NCBI GenBank assembly: GCA_016169945.1 | Contig: JADLSH010000199.1 | Location: 3,806,501-3,870,500, forward strand | Source of the DNA: Trachythela sp. YZ-2020 | Lineage: Eukaryota; Cnidaria; Anthozoa; Malacalcyonacea; Clavulariidae | Length of the DNA: 64,000 nucleotides | Direction of reading: 5' to 3' | Shown: positions 1-12,011 of the stretch, one piece after another | Layout of the letters: each line of letters opens with the position of its first letter | How positions within the stretch are numbered: the first letter of the stretch is position 1 | Program-made: the position numbers and the translations under genes | Notes under the pieces: model-generated | Seen by the model: the letters and a program-made list of their open reading frames with translations, nothing else | Databases searched by the model: none | Told to the model about the DNA's origin: nothing

Positions 1-640
1 ATGTTGCACATTTGCATGTTTTGTGTCCTTCCCCCCCCCGTTTCCCATCCCCTGCATGCTTGGAGCCTTTCACACGCCCGCGCTGCCTGGAAAACCAGAC
101 CCCAGCTTCGCCCAGATCATATAGCGATTTCACAATATGGTTTCATAATATACCACCAACAAATTTTTCACTAAATTCTTACTATAAAATTTCAATCAAA
201 TATCACTTATAAGAATTTTCCATGTAATTATTTTTGACTTATGGTACCACTAAGTAGAACTCTTAACTTTCAGTACCACTATATTTTCCTTCACTTTTAA
301 TAAAAAAATTTCACAAAAATGACCGTGGATTTTTGACATTACAGCTCCAGTAGTCACAAGTGTTCATTGTCATATTTCCGTTTGTTCTTCCAAGTCGTGT
401 TTTGCTAACCAGTAGACAATAGTTAAATGTTTGAACTATACAGCATAATATTTATACACGGTTGATGGCTTGGCTTGTTTGAAATCACATGAAGCTATTT
501 TTGTTTCGAAAATGTTTACCTAAATTTCATAAGAAATGGCAGTTTGGACTCATTTAACCCTGTTTAGTCAGAGTTTTTGACCGGAATTTTAGAATCAAAT
601 CGATATTTGGTGTCCAGAATATTGGTAAGAAGCAAATTAT
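1..640. other. AT-rich region without a recognisable gene
   Basis: No open frame here shows domain-like composition or plausible splice sites. The first copy of the module reiterated upstream of gene A (near 'acggttgatggctt' followed by 'gaaatcacatgaagc') starts at about 460. Otherwise nothing is seen. Confidence 0.5.
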
Positions 641-687
641 GAAATATTTATTGCATCATTCTAGTAGATCGATCCAGTTTTAATCAA

Positions 688-1060
688 ATACACCCTTCCG
701 GAAAGTACATTGGTTTGGCTCTAGAGCCCCGATTTCGTGATAGTTAAAACCTTAGTTTTAGTGGCTTTTATCTCGTTATTGTGCTGACATATATATATTA
801 ACGAAATCAGATGTTGTATAGATGACCTTTTTAAATATATAATTAGGTCACCCATACGAGCACAATTATCACGATTTTAGAGCATTATTAGTAATATTTT
901 TGTATTCTATGTTTGAAAAGCTCATTTTCTATTGTCTACCCCCAAATCATGACTGGTTTGAGGTCACCAGGTAAAAGGTAGATGCTCTAAACTGCCAATG
1001 TCTCAAGCACGGAAGCGAGGCTATTTAGCCAAGGACAAGGTGACGTACTTTCCGGAATGG
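688..1060. mobile_element. MITE-like inverted-repeat element, family M1, copy 1
   Basis: The left end begins 'acacccttccggaaagtac' and the right end carries the inverted counterpart 'gtactttccgga' near 1045-1056. Both ends share a subterminal 'gaggct.ta.agcc' type sequence in opposite orientation. Related copies with better ends lie inside introns of genes B (15349-15654) and C (33779-34075), and right-end fragments lie near 2190-2350 and 3070-3145. It has no coding capacity, so it is a non-autonomous DNA element. The superfamily is uncertain, though the TA flanks of the 15.35 kb copy point to Tc1/mariner. Confidence 0.55.
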
Positions 1061-2469
1061 TTGAAAGTCGACGCTTTGCGTGCATAATTGTTTGCTTCAC
1101 TAATTCTGTGAAATAGTCTATGAAACAGTACATATATATATAGCTTATGGTCTGTAATTCTGGTATAATTCTGAGAGGTTTCCTCAGATTGTGGATTCTT
1201 TCTTAAACTGGATTTATAAATCACAATTTTTGTTCATTACGAAACCTGACGTACTCCATGCACAAGTGTATATTGTTGTATTTTCGTTTGTTTTTCCAAT
1301 TAGTAAAGGAGTTAAATGTTTGAACTACATATACAGCATAATATTTATACACGGTTGATGGCTTAACTTGTTTTGAAATCACATGAAGCTATTTCTGTTT
1401 GGAAAATGTTAGTCTAAATTTCACAAGATTTGTTTTATACCTTGGCTTAGGAATCAACAAGGGCGAAAATCCATCTCAAAAAGTGTGGGGGGGATGGAGC
1501 CTGCTAATAATTCTGGAGGCATGTAACACATTTAATGTTTTCAGGGCATTTCTGCATCACTTATAGACACTTCCCGACGGAAGTGTAACTTGGCTCTAAG
1601 CGTTCGGGGTGTGGGTATGTTTTACCCGAAGAAAGGGCAAAACCAATATTGTCTGTTGAGGTCCCATGTCGCTAGCTGGAATACGCAGATATCGAGTGTC
1701 GAAAGCTCGAAGGTTCTAGGACTAGGGGGTTTAGGGGTATGCTCTCCCAGAAAAATTTTGAATTCTGATGATCAGGACATGTCGTATAAGCAAAAGTGGG
1801 GGTGGGGGGAATAATTACATATTGATCCCCCTGCCCAAAAAGTGTGTGTGTGTGGAGGGGGGGGGGGGTTCGTCCCCATCCCCCCAAGATTGACGCCCTT
1901 GGGAATCAATGAACTACTCAGAAACATCCCACTCCTTCCTAGTTGCTATATGCTTTCTACAGAATTTTTTTATGAGAAGTATAGCATAATATAACATAAT
2001 ATTTATACACGGTTGATGGCTTGTTTTTAAATCACATGAAGTTTTTCAGTTTCGAATAAGTTTGTCTAAATTCCACAAGGTTTGTTCTGTAGACTATACC
2101 TTGTCCTTAAAATGAACTATTCATCGGCTATTAATAAAAACCGGAGCGCCGGACTAGAAAAAAGATTGAGATCTGATATCATGAACAAGCTTTAGAGCCC
2201 TTTCACCACTTTGTGTTGACATATTTACAAAACCAGATAGTGTAGAAGACTTTTTTTAATTAGGTCAGCAGGTAAAAAATCAACGCTTTAAAGCCAATAT
2301 CTTGAGCGCAAAAGCGAGCCTCTATATAGAAGGTGACGTGCTTTCTGAGATGGTATATTAGAATAGGTACATTAGTGTTCCTTCCTGTAAAATCTGGCTA
2401 CTTTGTCATGAAAATACATTTCTAAGAAAACTTGAAGCACTTGTTGTATAAGTACAAGCTTTGTTCATT

Positions 2470-2660
2470 ACCTTAAAAGGAACTATATATAGGAACGTCT
2501 GACTTTGAGAGCAAAATTTACTTCCTTTTGGCCACTCCTGTTGATAAAATGACCAGCACTTAAACTTAGAGCTGGTTTCAACTGAAGTTGGAACATTATA
2601 GATTTTTGAGACTAAACAATGCTCAGAATTCAATACACTTTGAGGAACTTTAAATCACTA
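2470..2660 (+). pseudogene. Truncated duplicate of gene A promoter and first codons
   Basis: The segment parallels 3530-3690. Shared blocks include a 'gataaaatgaccagcactt' type sequence, then 'gaagttgga', then 'actaaacaatgct.agaatt'. The ATG at 2619 starts M-L-R-I exactly as gene A does, but the sequence then diverges and the hydrophobic signal peptide is not encoded. It is read as a decayed duplicate of the promoter and start of gene A rather than a working exon. Confidence 0.6.
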
Positions 2661-3529
2661 TAATAAACTCCTTTTGTATCATACCACTTCACACACACTT
2701 TACTTATAAACACGGTAAAATATTTTGGAGGGTATTGACATTAACCATTACTCTTTAGTCATTACTCTCAATATGTATACAAGAACTTGCATGTGGCTAG
2801 TGTGGCTAGCTAGCTAGCTCTTGGCAACTGAACCCAGTAGCTGAGTAGTCAGGACTCTTCACCAGAATTTTAGGATGAAATCGATATTTTGTGTTTAGAA
2901 TTTTTGGCAAGAAAAAAATCATGAAATATTTATTGCGTAATTTTAGTAGACCTTATCTATCTATTGTGTTGCCTCGTTCTTTGAAAACCTCACATAAGGT
3001 CAGGTCTAAAAATATGTATATAATTTTCGCTCGAAATTTCCATTTACAAAACCTTTAACATTCAGCTCAGTTTAAAGCCAAATATCGCAAGCACGAAAGC
3101 GAGGCTTTACAGCCAAAGTGACGCACTTTCCGGAATGGTGAAAATCGACGTCACTGCGTGTATGATGCATTGCACGCTCCACTAATTCTGGTAAATAGTC
3201 TATAGATGGAACAGTACCTATATAGCTTATCGTCTGTAATTCTGCTATATAGTTCTGAGTATTTTTCTCTATTGAAATTTGCAAACGAAATTTATATATT
3301 ATAATTTATGTTTAAGACAAAACCTGACGTACTCCACAAGTGTCTATTGTCTGTATTCCCTTTGTTTTTCCAAGTCTGGTAGTGTTTGTACTACAGCATA
3401 ATATTTATGCACGGTTCGTTACTTGTCTTGTCTTGTCCTGTCTTGAAATCACATGAAGCTATTTCTATTTCGAAAATGTTTGTCTAAATTTCACAAGATT
3501 TGTTGTATACCTTAAAAGGAACCAAGAAT

Positions 3530-3667
3530 CAGCTGACTTTGAAAGCAAAGTTTACTATTTTCACTACACCTCTTGCATAAAATGACCAGCACTTGAATCT
3601 ACCCAGTCAGTTCGAGCTGCATGGTTTCCACCGAAGTTGGATAACTAAAAACTTTCGAGACTAAACA
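3530..3667 (+). promoter_or_regulatory. Putative promoter and 5' leader of gene A
   Basis: This is the 140 bp immediately before the gene A start codon. It is conserved in the truncated duplicate at 2470-2618, including a TATA-like 'cataaaatgacc' at about 3574 (about 90 bp upstream of ATG) and the leader 'gagactaaacaatg'. The call rests on position and duplicate conservation. No transcription start can be seen directly. Confidence 0.4.
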
Positions 3668-6068
3668 ATGCTGAGAATTGCTCTGGTGGGGATTTTATTG
3701 CAGATTGCTTTGCAAACTGGTTTTGCAGAGGCAATTTGCTGTGATGATATCAGATCTGATGTTGAAAATCGTACCCTTGCTTACAACATATTGTGTTCCA
3801 AAGACGAGCAACACCTGGGAAATTGCTGTCGTGTCATAGAACAAGATCTTCGCAAGCATAGACTTGCTTACCGAACGCTGTGTCCAAGCCATGGTAAAAT
3901 TAAGATTTTTATACTTTTTAAAATGTTTTGCTTTCTTTTTGGTTATCCCATTTTTTCGTGAATGAATCTTAAGAAAACTAAAATTGCTTTAATTAAGATT
4001 TGCTCTGTTCTTTTCAATGGCTTTTCTATTTTAATCTGAGACAACTTAACTTTTCTTATATTTTTACAGAGGTCGACTATTGTAAGTCCAATCCATGCCA
4101 CTCCAATGCTACTTGTATCAGCCATTCTGATTCCTTCTCCTGCACCTGCAAAACTGGTTTTACTGGTTCAGGACGGGCATGTACAGGTAATAATGGCAAT
4201 AAACATAAAGATGCTCGGTATGCTGTTTTGATTGGACGCCTAGCTTCTGATATGCATTGCTTTTCTTTCTTCTGATATGCATTGCTTTAGTTGGAATCTA
4301 AACTATTCCATAACTTCACAGCTCTATATCTGAAACTTCTCTGTCCTGTTGTGGTTGAGCATAAGGGGATGTGTAGTGAGTTATTGTTTCTTGTCACACG
4401 ATCGTTTAATTCCATTCGTTTGTGAAATAGGTCAGCCAGATATAGAGGAGCTAGGCCGTTTATGCATTTATAAATCATAACCATGTCTCTATACAGCAGG
4501 TGTTCTTTAACAGGAAGCCAACCAATATCGCGTAGAACTGGTGTAATATGATCGAATTTTTTACCGTTAGCTATAATTCTGGACAGCTTGTAATTTCTTT
4601 ATGTTTGATGAGCTCGTGTTTTACCAGACTTAAAATAATCATTAAAAAAACTGTGGTGTGGAACCAGAAAGACACTTCTTTACAAATTTAAAAACATGTT
4701 TATCACGGCGCTCCTGCAGTGGTTCCCAGGAAAGATCTTCCAGGGCTTTATCACTGTTATTGGTTTTCATAACTATCTTTGCCGCACGACATTGAAGCTT
4801 GTTTAAAAGTTCAGTGTTCATAACCCCACAGCAAGTCCAAGTGGTATCACAATAATCCAATATAGGTAACACGAAGGATTTAAAAACCATAATGAACATT
4901 CTAATATTAACCTAACCACCTTCTTGGGGTTTTTCTTATATAACTATAGCCGGTAGTTGTGCTGATCTCTATAAATCTGGAGTGAGACAAGATGGTGTTT
5001 ACACCATCGATCCTGACGGCATGGGATCGTTCCAAGTCAAGTGTGATATGAGCAGAGATGGAGGTGGATGGACTGTGTTCCAGCGAAGACAAGATGGCAG
5101 TGAAGACTTCTATCTTGGATGGTCAGACTATAAAGCTGGTTTTGGCGACCTGAACGACGAATTCTGGTTGGGGCTGGACAAAATACATCGTTTGACCAAA
5201 TCTGGCCAAGATGTTTTAAGAGTTGATTTGATGGATTTCAATGGCGCTGAACGTTACGCTAAATATGGAACGTTTAATGTGACTGACGAGTCAGATAAAT
5301 ACAGATTGAACGTTGGCAGTTATTCAGGTAAGTCAAGATTACCTATAAAACATGAATGTCTCTTGTTTTTGCATACGAAAGTTTCCAACTGAAAAATGAA
5401 AACTGTCTGGCAACTGGGAACAAACTGAGAGTTAAATCATTACTGTCGTTCCAATTGAAGTGTTCCTAAAATATTACATCAATTCATTACCTAAGTTGAT
5501 CAATACATTTGCTCAACTCCTGTTTACTAGCATACTTGTTCCCAATTGGTCAATCAGTCACTGAAATGAGACGCCATTGGTCGATTCACACACACAGGAA
5601 GTTGATCAATTTTTCAACGAATGAATTGATAAACTCTAGGTAATGAATTGATGCAATATTTTAGGAACACTTCAATAGGAACGACAGTAATGCTGCTACA
5701 AAATAGTTTTGTTGGAATGTTTTCCTATTGGGAAGGGAAAACGATACTCGACCATGGATTAAGGCTAATATTCTTATTTTGAAATGTTATACTTATCACG
5801 GACTTTTGTTCTTTTCTTAAAAGGTGACGCAGGTGATTCCCTTGATTTTCACAATCAAATACAGTTCTCTACCAAGGATAATGACAATGGCAATGCTTGT
5901 GCTACGACGTGGAAAGGCGCATGGTGGTACAACAACTGTTATCATTCCAACCTCAACGGTCTGTACCTGGGAGCAGGTCGGGATGATGACAACGGAATGC
6001 GATGGTACAGATGGCACTCTTATTCTATGAAAAAGACAGAGATGAAAATACGCCCTGGTGTATTTTAA
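3668..6068 (+). CDS. Gene A: secreted EGF-fibrinogen (FReD) lectin-like protein, 4 exons
   Basis: Exons are 3668-3893, 4070-4186, 4950-5327 and 5824-6068. All introns are GT-AG in phase 1, and the joined frame gives 321 aa. Residues 1-22 form a signal peptide. Residues 24-72 hold two ungapped copies (period 29) of a CC-x2-I-x2-D...LAY-x2-LC motif that I do not recognise. Residues 76-114 form one EGF-like module with six Cys, encoded by its own symmetrical exon. Residues 115-321 form a complete fibrinogen C-terminal domain with the [10 protein letters not shown] signature, the FWLGLD motif, the calcium-loop-like KDNDN stretch, the last Cys pair and the SNLNG motif. It is probably a secreted pattern-recognition lectin like ficolins or tachylectins; the ligand is unknown. 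Intron 2 carries LINE debris and intron 3 a MITE, but the exons are intact. The start was chosen because the frame immediately gives a signal peptide. Confidence 0.88.
4287..4899 (-). mobile_element. Degraded LINE (non-LTR retrotransposon) 3' fragments in gene A intron 2
   Basis: On the minus strand, 4899-4642 encodes a reverse-transcriptase thumb-like segment ([11 protein letters not shown], then [11 protein letters not shown]). The segment 4640-4287 encodes the typical C-terminus of another LINE ORF ([38 protein letters not shown]). The two pieces do not form one continuous protein, so this is two nested or recombined fragments. It is too short to be active. Confidence 0.8.
5438..5692. mobile_element. 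MITE with long terminal inverted repeats in gene A intron 3
   Basis: The ends are 'cattactgtcgttcc' at 5438 and its complement 'ggaacgacagtaatg' ending at 5692. The inverted homology extends about 55 bp into the element, including 'gaagtgttcctaaaatatta'. The element is about 255 bp, non-coding, and foldback-capable. No unambiguous target-site duplication was seen. Confidence 0.75.
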
Positions 6069-6440
6069 AGTAATCTTGAACAAACCATTGAGAACCAACT
6101 TTCTATTCTGCCTTAATAATAGTATTAATAATTGAGAATTGAACGTGGGACTATTAAGTACTATTTAAAACAAAACGAGCCATCTTATGAGTTCATTGAA
6201 AATCAAAGCTTAATGTTATTTTTATGTTAAATGTTTCAAAATTGTTTTAGAGTACCATTAAACCATAGACTTAGTTTATCGACTCCTTAATCTCAGGGAT
6301 ATTTTAAACGTGCCGTTCTAAACAAAATGTACAGTTGTTAATATGAATGAATTATTTTTTTGATGATTTTAAATTACAAAAGCTCCCCCTAAAATGCTCC
6401 ATTTTCCCACTTCACATTCATATCCTCAGAGCCACACAAA
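6069..6440 (+). other. 3' UTR and downstream flank of gene A
   Basis: The first part is homologous to the flank after the orphan FReD fragment at 26600-26700 ('ctttaataat..tattaataat'). This shows that the fragment derives from a gene A-like copy. No canonical AATAAA was found near the stop. No other gene was seen. Confidence 0.4.
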
Positions 6441-6552
6441 TGCTGCACGTTAACTGCTGCACGTTAACTGCTGCACGTTAACTGCTGCACATTAACTGCT
6501 GCACGTTAACTGCTGCACGTTAACTGCTGCACGTTAACTGCTGCACGTTAAC
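6441..6552. repeat. 14-bp tandem repeat, 8 copies
   Basis: The unit 'tgctgcacgttaac' repeats eight times with a single g-to-a change in the fourth unit. Each unit contains the palindrome GTTAAC. It is a short minisatellite with no spacers. Confidence 0.95.
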
Positions 6553-8170
6553 GAAAAAAATATTTAGTTAATCTCTCCAAATACATGAGAAATGAAAAGT
6601 ACAAGAAAATATAAATAGAATGCTTCTTCACTCAAAAATATTTGCAATTACTATCTAGTCTCGTGGTATAGCATGTGATTTGCAACAACCCAGTACAACC
6701 CTATGCATCCCTTGGCCTTGTCCTCGTCAAAATTGGTCACTTCAATGATCTTACAGCTGGCAGAGGCGTAACTGGTGGGGAGGGGTGGAATTGCAATTTT
6801 GTAGGGGAAATATTTCCGTATTGGACGTGCAAAAATACGTTCAAGGCATGTTGATTAAGAACAAAAAACCTTTAAGAGCAGTTTGGGCAAAGTGAAAAAT
6901 TTGTTAATCTAACATATAAACGGCATTTTCTGACCATCAGAAATGGCTTTTCAGAGACTCTACATATGTGGGGAAGCTTGCTTTGTGCTCCCCCTGGTGG
7001 CCTCGTACGTTCGACACTCGATAACCGTGCATCCTCGTCATAACCATTCATCAACTTTTTTTGGTTTTGGCTGGCTCCTTTTCGTTATGTCGTGACCAGG
7101 TCCTTTCGTCGGACAAAACAAGTTCATTCCCCACTAATCTTTAGACCCAAACTAGAGGGTCCACAATAGGCTTCTTAAATCCCGTTTCCCGCTCCATATT
7201 TTCTCTCGTTCCCGCAATCCCGATAGCTTTTCTTAGTTAATCCCGATCCCGAATAGTATTAATACAACTAGGGCTCTCGTGAAATTCCTCAATTGTCCCT
7301 AATTTTCCTTACATTGCTTCATTCATTCATTCATTCACTTTTCTGTGACTTCAGCTCAATGACTTCATTATTTGTTTACAACTTAGTAAATGAACTACAT
7401 AACAGGTATAATTTTGCAATTCACCAAACAGTCACACTCTAATTTTCAGGCAATCATGCGCAACATGCGAATACAATTTACGTTTGCGTGGGGTAGTTAA
7501 AAATTGGAGTCACATAGACGCCATTTCCTGCACTTCTGGGCAGTTGAAAAAGACATAAAGTACATCAATCAGTCTAAATGATTCATACTAAGGTCGTTCT
7601 TGAATCATTTAAATTCCCTAAAAGTTTACGAAATTCTTGTTTCTAAGGAAAAATCCCTAAAAGTGAGAGCACTGTTTACAAGAATTTCAATATCATGGCA
7701 TGCTGCCCATTGTGTAAGATAAAGCATCAATGTGATACATGCCAAAAGTTTACAAAAAAAATCGTTGGTGACAGTTTTCAGAACGGACAGAACAGGGTTA
7801 GAACACATATTGAAATGTGCCATTAAATCTCCAAAGATCGTATTTCAAAATCCCCGAATCCCGCCTGGCGAAAGCTTCGTATCTCGAATCCCTTGGTACG
7901 AATTGCAAAAATCTCTCTCCCCAGACGATTTTTACGTAGTTTTACGTTTGTTTTAATGCTTGTTATTGCAAAAAAATAAAAAACAACAAAATCGTTAAAT
8001 TATTTGTGTTGCGTGCATGAAATCATTGAAATGTACATGTTTTGCAGCGCTAATTATAGAACAACATTGTAATTTCATCTCGGCAAGCGGGATGAAAAAC
8101 TCCATATCAACACACGGAAACATTCGTCCCGCTAGACGAGACGTGTCGGCAAGCGGGGATCATATGAACA
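6553..8170. other. Intergenic, no gene supported
   Basis: The part at 6656-6770 is a dispersed repeat seen again at 26970-27090 and, more diverged, at 27596-27700. A short (attc)n run lies at 7319-7338. Open frames are short and show no domain or splice support. Confidence 0.5.
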
Positions 8171-8178
8171 GGCCCTTT

Positions 8179-8437
8179 AAAGGCTGATTTCCACTCAGTG
8201 CGAAATGTCGCGCGATCGACTTTCTGCAATCGTTTTCTTTTGAATTGTGAGCCCTCGACTGGAAAAGGCTGATTTCCATTCAGTGCAAATGTCGTGCGAT
8301 CGACCTTTTACGATCGTTTTCTTTTGAATTACGAGCCCTCGACCGGATCCGTTCCAGTCGAGGGCTCACAATTCAAAAGAAAACGATCGCAAAAGGTCGA
8401 TCGCGCGACATTTGCACTGAATGGAAATCAGCCTTTA
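8179..8437. repeat. Near-perfect palindrome with an extra direct arm
   Basis: Arms 8264-8343 and 8357-8437 are inverted copies of each other ('aaaggctgatttcc' against 'ggaaatcagccttt') around a GGATCC-containing centre. A third, direct copy of the left arm lies at 8179-8262. The arms are about 80 bp and include ATCGATC/CGATCG-rich motifs. This is likely a foldback or MITE remnant, and no ORF is credible. Confidence 0.85.
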
Positions 8438-8439
8438 CG

Positions 8440-8745
8440 CTGCGAAATACACGAATCGCGAAATTCGGCTGCGCATCCAAATGACGCGTTCTGAGTCGGG
8501 CAAACATCGCACTTAAAGAAAACATGTAGCTGTGACTGGATGATTTAAAATATGCGTATTAAAGTATTCAAATGTTCAGTCATGCATTCGTGTTTTTATT
8601 GTTTTGATATGTAATCACGAATGCATGACTGAACATTTGAATACTTTAATATGCATATTTTAAATCATCCAGTCACAGCTACATGTTTTTCTTTAACTGT
8701 GATATGATTTTTGCCCGAATTTCGCGATTCGTGTATTTGCATGGG
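8440..8745. repeat. Second large palindrome (foldback element)
   Basis: Arms 8513-8592 and 8616-8695 are almost exact inverse complements separated by 23 bp. An outer, imperfect pair ('acgaatcgcgaaattcgg' near 8450 and 'ccgaatttcgcgattcgt' near 8714) extends the symmetry. It lies directly after the previous palindrome, giving about 560 bp of cruciform-prone DNA. Confidence 0.85.
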
Positions 8746-10557
8746 CAAGTTGCAACATCATTATGATCCCCGACAATCAGGTTTTGTAAGCAAACCCTCT
8801 GATTGGCTAAACAGCCTTATTCCAACCTGTCAACTTTGCAGCAAAATTCGAAATTATTCTTTAGAAAATGAATAAAAGCGCGAATTCCCAAAGGGCATAC
8901 AAAGAATGCACCAATAAGTATTTCATAATTTCGGCCAATGAGAGCTGTGTTTCAAATCGACCAATTATGCGCTTCATACGTTTATCTAATAGGAAATCAG
9001 AACTAGCCACACACGCCCACCGCGGGTTTTCTGGGTGGAAAACACTTTATAGTCAGAAACTATGAGGCTCGCTAATGTTATTGGTAGTTTCACGTCGTCC
9101 CTTGCTGGTGGAAAAATACCTTAAAACAAAGAAATATTCATAAATTATTTGCTCTGATAAACATCGGAACTTCGAATTAAGTTGTCCACCGTACAGCATG
9201 GCCGCTTTGATGTCACATGAAAACCATCAATTTTGCTCTGGTGGATCAGTTTATTAATCACTATGGATATATTTATTCTCAGCAATTCTTGATGTTCTAT
9301 GTCTTCTGGAGCTGTTCTAACGTCGATCTCAAGAAGGTATGAAGTTGCTTTATGGTTTTACTTTATTTATTTGTTGTAAACATATGTAAATTTTGTGCTG
9401 AATGTAGGCGGCGAATTTGGCCAAGACGAAGTTAAATGTTGACTGTATAGTGTATGTTCTTAGGTTGAAATAGAATTATTGAATTTACACTTCAATGTTG
9501 TCTTAGATAGGTTTTAAAAGACTTGTGGCTATTTTGTCTGTCTTCTTTTACTGAAGCAATGCAGTAGAAGGGAAAAGGGTTTAAAGCTTAGCACAATTTT
9601 TAAACCTTATTGTAATATAGGCTATTTCCTGCAAATGAACAAATAAATAGAGTGACAAATTTTTCCAGAGTTAAAGCTTAAGCTAAACACGATTTAAATG
9701 TTATCAAAGTGAGATATACATGCAGGTTGTGCTTAAGTACAGACCCCTTGCCAAGAGGGCCTTGCCTTGTTTACGTTTTTCTCGCAGGGAAAAATGTTTT
9801 AAAGCTCCCAAAAGAGCTTCGCTATTGTGATATGCATTGTTGAATCACAATGCCAAAACAATGGAAAACATAATTTTTTCTGTGATCGGAATTTTCCTGA
9901 CTGCAAATATACAATAGTTTCTAGGGTCCATGTACAGGTGTATAAAAAAAGGGGACCTTTAGAAATTAAGCACAAGATTTTATGCTCCTGGGAATTTAAA
10001 ATAGCTTCTAATCGTATGAAGGAGCATACCGTAAACCTCCGATAAGGTTCGAGTTTTAACTTTTAAAGCGTTTTAAACGCGTAAGTGTCTTTTGCCGTAT
10101 TGGCATGCAGTATATTATAGTTTGTGGATTTGAAAATGCGTAGGTCATCCTGTGTGGTCAATACAACATTGATTAATCTTAAAAGGTATTTTAGTATTAA
10201 TTCAATAAGAAACAACATATTAAATCCCAAAAACAAGTGCGAAAAGAAGTATAAAAATACTGTTAAAAACAGTTGAAGTTTTATGAAAATTTCGAAATGT
10301 TTTGTGAGACTTCTAAGATTGAATTTTACAGTAAATTAAAGCTAGAAGAGTACATAATAGCATATACCCACTTTATATAGCTGGGCAATTGATAATTTTA
10401 TAGTTAAAATTAACAAAACGTATCGATATTTTACCATTTTGTACAAAATAGAAGAAATATACAGTATTACGTGTTACCATGACACAGAATAGATAGGATA
10501 GCAGAAGGATATCTTGAATCGGTGCCTTTGATGTTTTTGTCCGCAAAAAATTTACCA
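8746..10557. other. Intergenic, no gene supported
   Basis: The part at 8762-8866 is half of an inverted-repeat element whose fuller copy is at 27118-27275 (shared 'aaaccctctgattggcta'). The rest is AT-rich, with no domain-bearing frame on either strand. Confidence 0.5.
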
Positions 10558-10653
10558 TCCTGGCTAGTACAACCGGAAGTTTTTATAAGGTTTTGATAGG
10601 TACAAAGTTCCGGTTGTACTCACTGACCTATACTAGTGGTTGTACTAGCCAGG
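10558..10653. mobile_element. Small inverted-repeat element (about 96 bp)
   Basis: The ends 'cctggctagtacaacc' and 'ggttgtactagccagg' are exact inverse complements. An inner pair around 'aaccggaagt' and 'ttccggttgt' continues the symmetry. It is a MITE-like hairpin with no coding content. Confidence 0.65.
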
Positions 10654-11227
10654 ATGGCGAATATGGCTTGGATTTATGACGATTCATTTTTAAAAACGCG
10701 GACAGATTTTTGCTCGAGTCAGACTTCTGGTATAAACTTCTCTTCTGTGACCATGGTTACAGTGATCGACTCAGTACGTCATATTACAATAGCTTTTGGG
10801 GGAGTAAATTGTGTGGTTCGAATGGGCGAGGGGATTCTGCATGCATGTATTTCTAGTTAAGTAACCTAATGGCTGCATGGGTTTCCACATTGGCCCTGCA
10901 AATTACTGGAAGGCAAGTCACCTCTGCAGACAAAATTTCCATGCAATTCCGATTTTGGTTATTCATTTTCATTTGTGTTCCGGAAAAATCGTCCTAGCTA
11001 TCCGGCAAGGTCAATGTGCTATTTCTTGCGATTTACCTTATATTATCGTATTGGATAAAACTATGGTATAAATAATAGTAGTTATATATAGTTTTGATCT
11101 TTTGTTCAAATTGCAAATATATAAATATAAACTAACAACTTCAGTAATTTCCATTTACAACTCCAGAAATATTTTTACACCGAGGTGCCGCGCCGATCTC
11201 GCTCGATAGAACTGAATGTTGGTGGTG
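10654..11227. other. Intergenic, no gene supported
   Basis: Two frames of 64-74 codons lack domain features, and neither is joined to plausible splice sites. Nothing further is seen. Confidence 0.4.
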
Positions 11228-11391
11228 TTTGTAGATGGAAATTTCGAGCGAAAATTATATACATATTTTTAGACTCCTAAGCAAGAGCAGTTGCGAAAAA
11301 TGCAACTATAGGCATTCTGGCAGGAATTGAACCTGCGGTCTTGCGATAACGGATTTCCGATGCAGCGCTCTGAGTATTGAACGAGATGCCC
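11228..11391 (-). mobile_element. tRNA-derived SINE, family S, minus strand
   Basis: On the minus strand a tRNA-like head (A box region 'ctcagagcgctgca' and B box 'ggttcaattcctgcc') is followed by the family body 'tatagttgcatttttcgcaa' and the tail 'gaaatttccatctacaaa'. It is the same family as 21836-22125 and 57391-57690. The acceptor and D-stem pairing is degraded, so it is not a functional tRNA gene. Confidence 0.75.
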
Positions 11392-11396
11392 AAAAT

Positions 11397-11868
11397 TTAG
11401 TATATTCAGAACAATTCCAGTCATAAAAATTGCATACTGCATCAAAATTCGATTATGTTGTGCAAATATTTGACACTCATTTTAACGGTATAGAGGATTA
11501 TAGAAGTACAAGCCTAGAAAAACCAACAATTCAGAGATATTTTCAAACTAAAATTGTGCATGTTACATCTTTAGTTAAACTATAGAATTACACCGCCGCT
11601 TTAGAGTTCTATATTCAGAATCAATTTGCGCAAAATCTAGTCCTACGATTGCATCGAAATTCGACGATGTTGTGCAAGTCTTTACGCTCTTTTCAACGGT
11701 ATAAAGTATTATAGAATTACAGACCTAGCAAAGCCGACAATTTAGAGATATATTCAAACTATGTTTACATCTTGTTCAACTATATAATTACACCGCCGCT
11801 TTAGAGTTCTAGGCTATATGCGCAAAATCCAGTCGTACGATTGCGTCGAAATTCGACTATGTTGTTGT
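11397..11868. repeat. Diverged tandem repeat, about 205-215 bp unit
   Basis: Two units and a partial third share 'attcgattatgttgtgcaa' type blocks, 'acggtata', 'attatagaa' and the marker 'acaccgccgctttagagttc' (about 11590 and 11791). It lies just upstream of gene B and is absent upstream of gene C, so it marks the left limit of the segmental duplication. Confidence 0.65.
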
Positions 11869-12011
11869 TGGAGTGCATTTATTTACAAAACAAAACGTAG
11901 CTGTTTGGTTTGAAGTTAAAATGTGGTATGCATGTAATTATTCAACTTAGCGGCTTATATGTCGCTAAATGTTGCTCAAGTATCTGAGAGTAGCCATATT
12001 CAACATCTTGG

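Larger units (their letters stand above)
430..3510. repeat. Reiterated upstream module of gene A (diverged copies)
   Basis: A roughly 70-bp module (marker 'acggttgatggctt', then 'gaaatcacatgaagc', then 'cctaaatttca') recurs at about 460-535, 1350-1425, 2005-2080 and 3410-3500. A longer block, 1040-1440, is repeated with moderate divergence at 3110-3500. The gene A 5' region therefore arose by successive local duplications of about 0.65 to 2 kb. No coding sequence was found except the truncated gene A start listed separately. Confidence 0.6.

Noticed and set aside
6441..6552. CRISPR-like short repeats
   Set aside because: The 14-bp units are directly adjacent without spacers, and the sequence is eukaryotic.
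8294..8494. Small ORF spanning the 8.3 kb palindrome
   Set aside because: It crosses the palindrome centre and is explained by the symmetry of the repeat.
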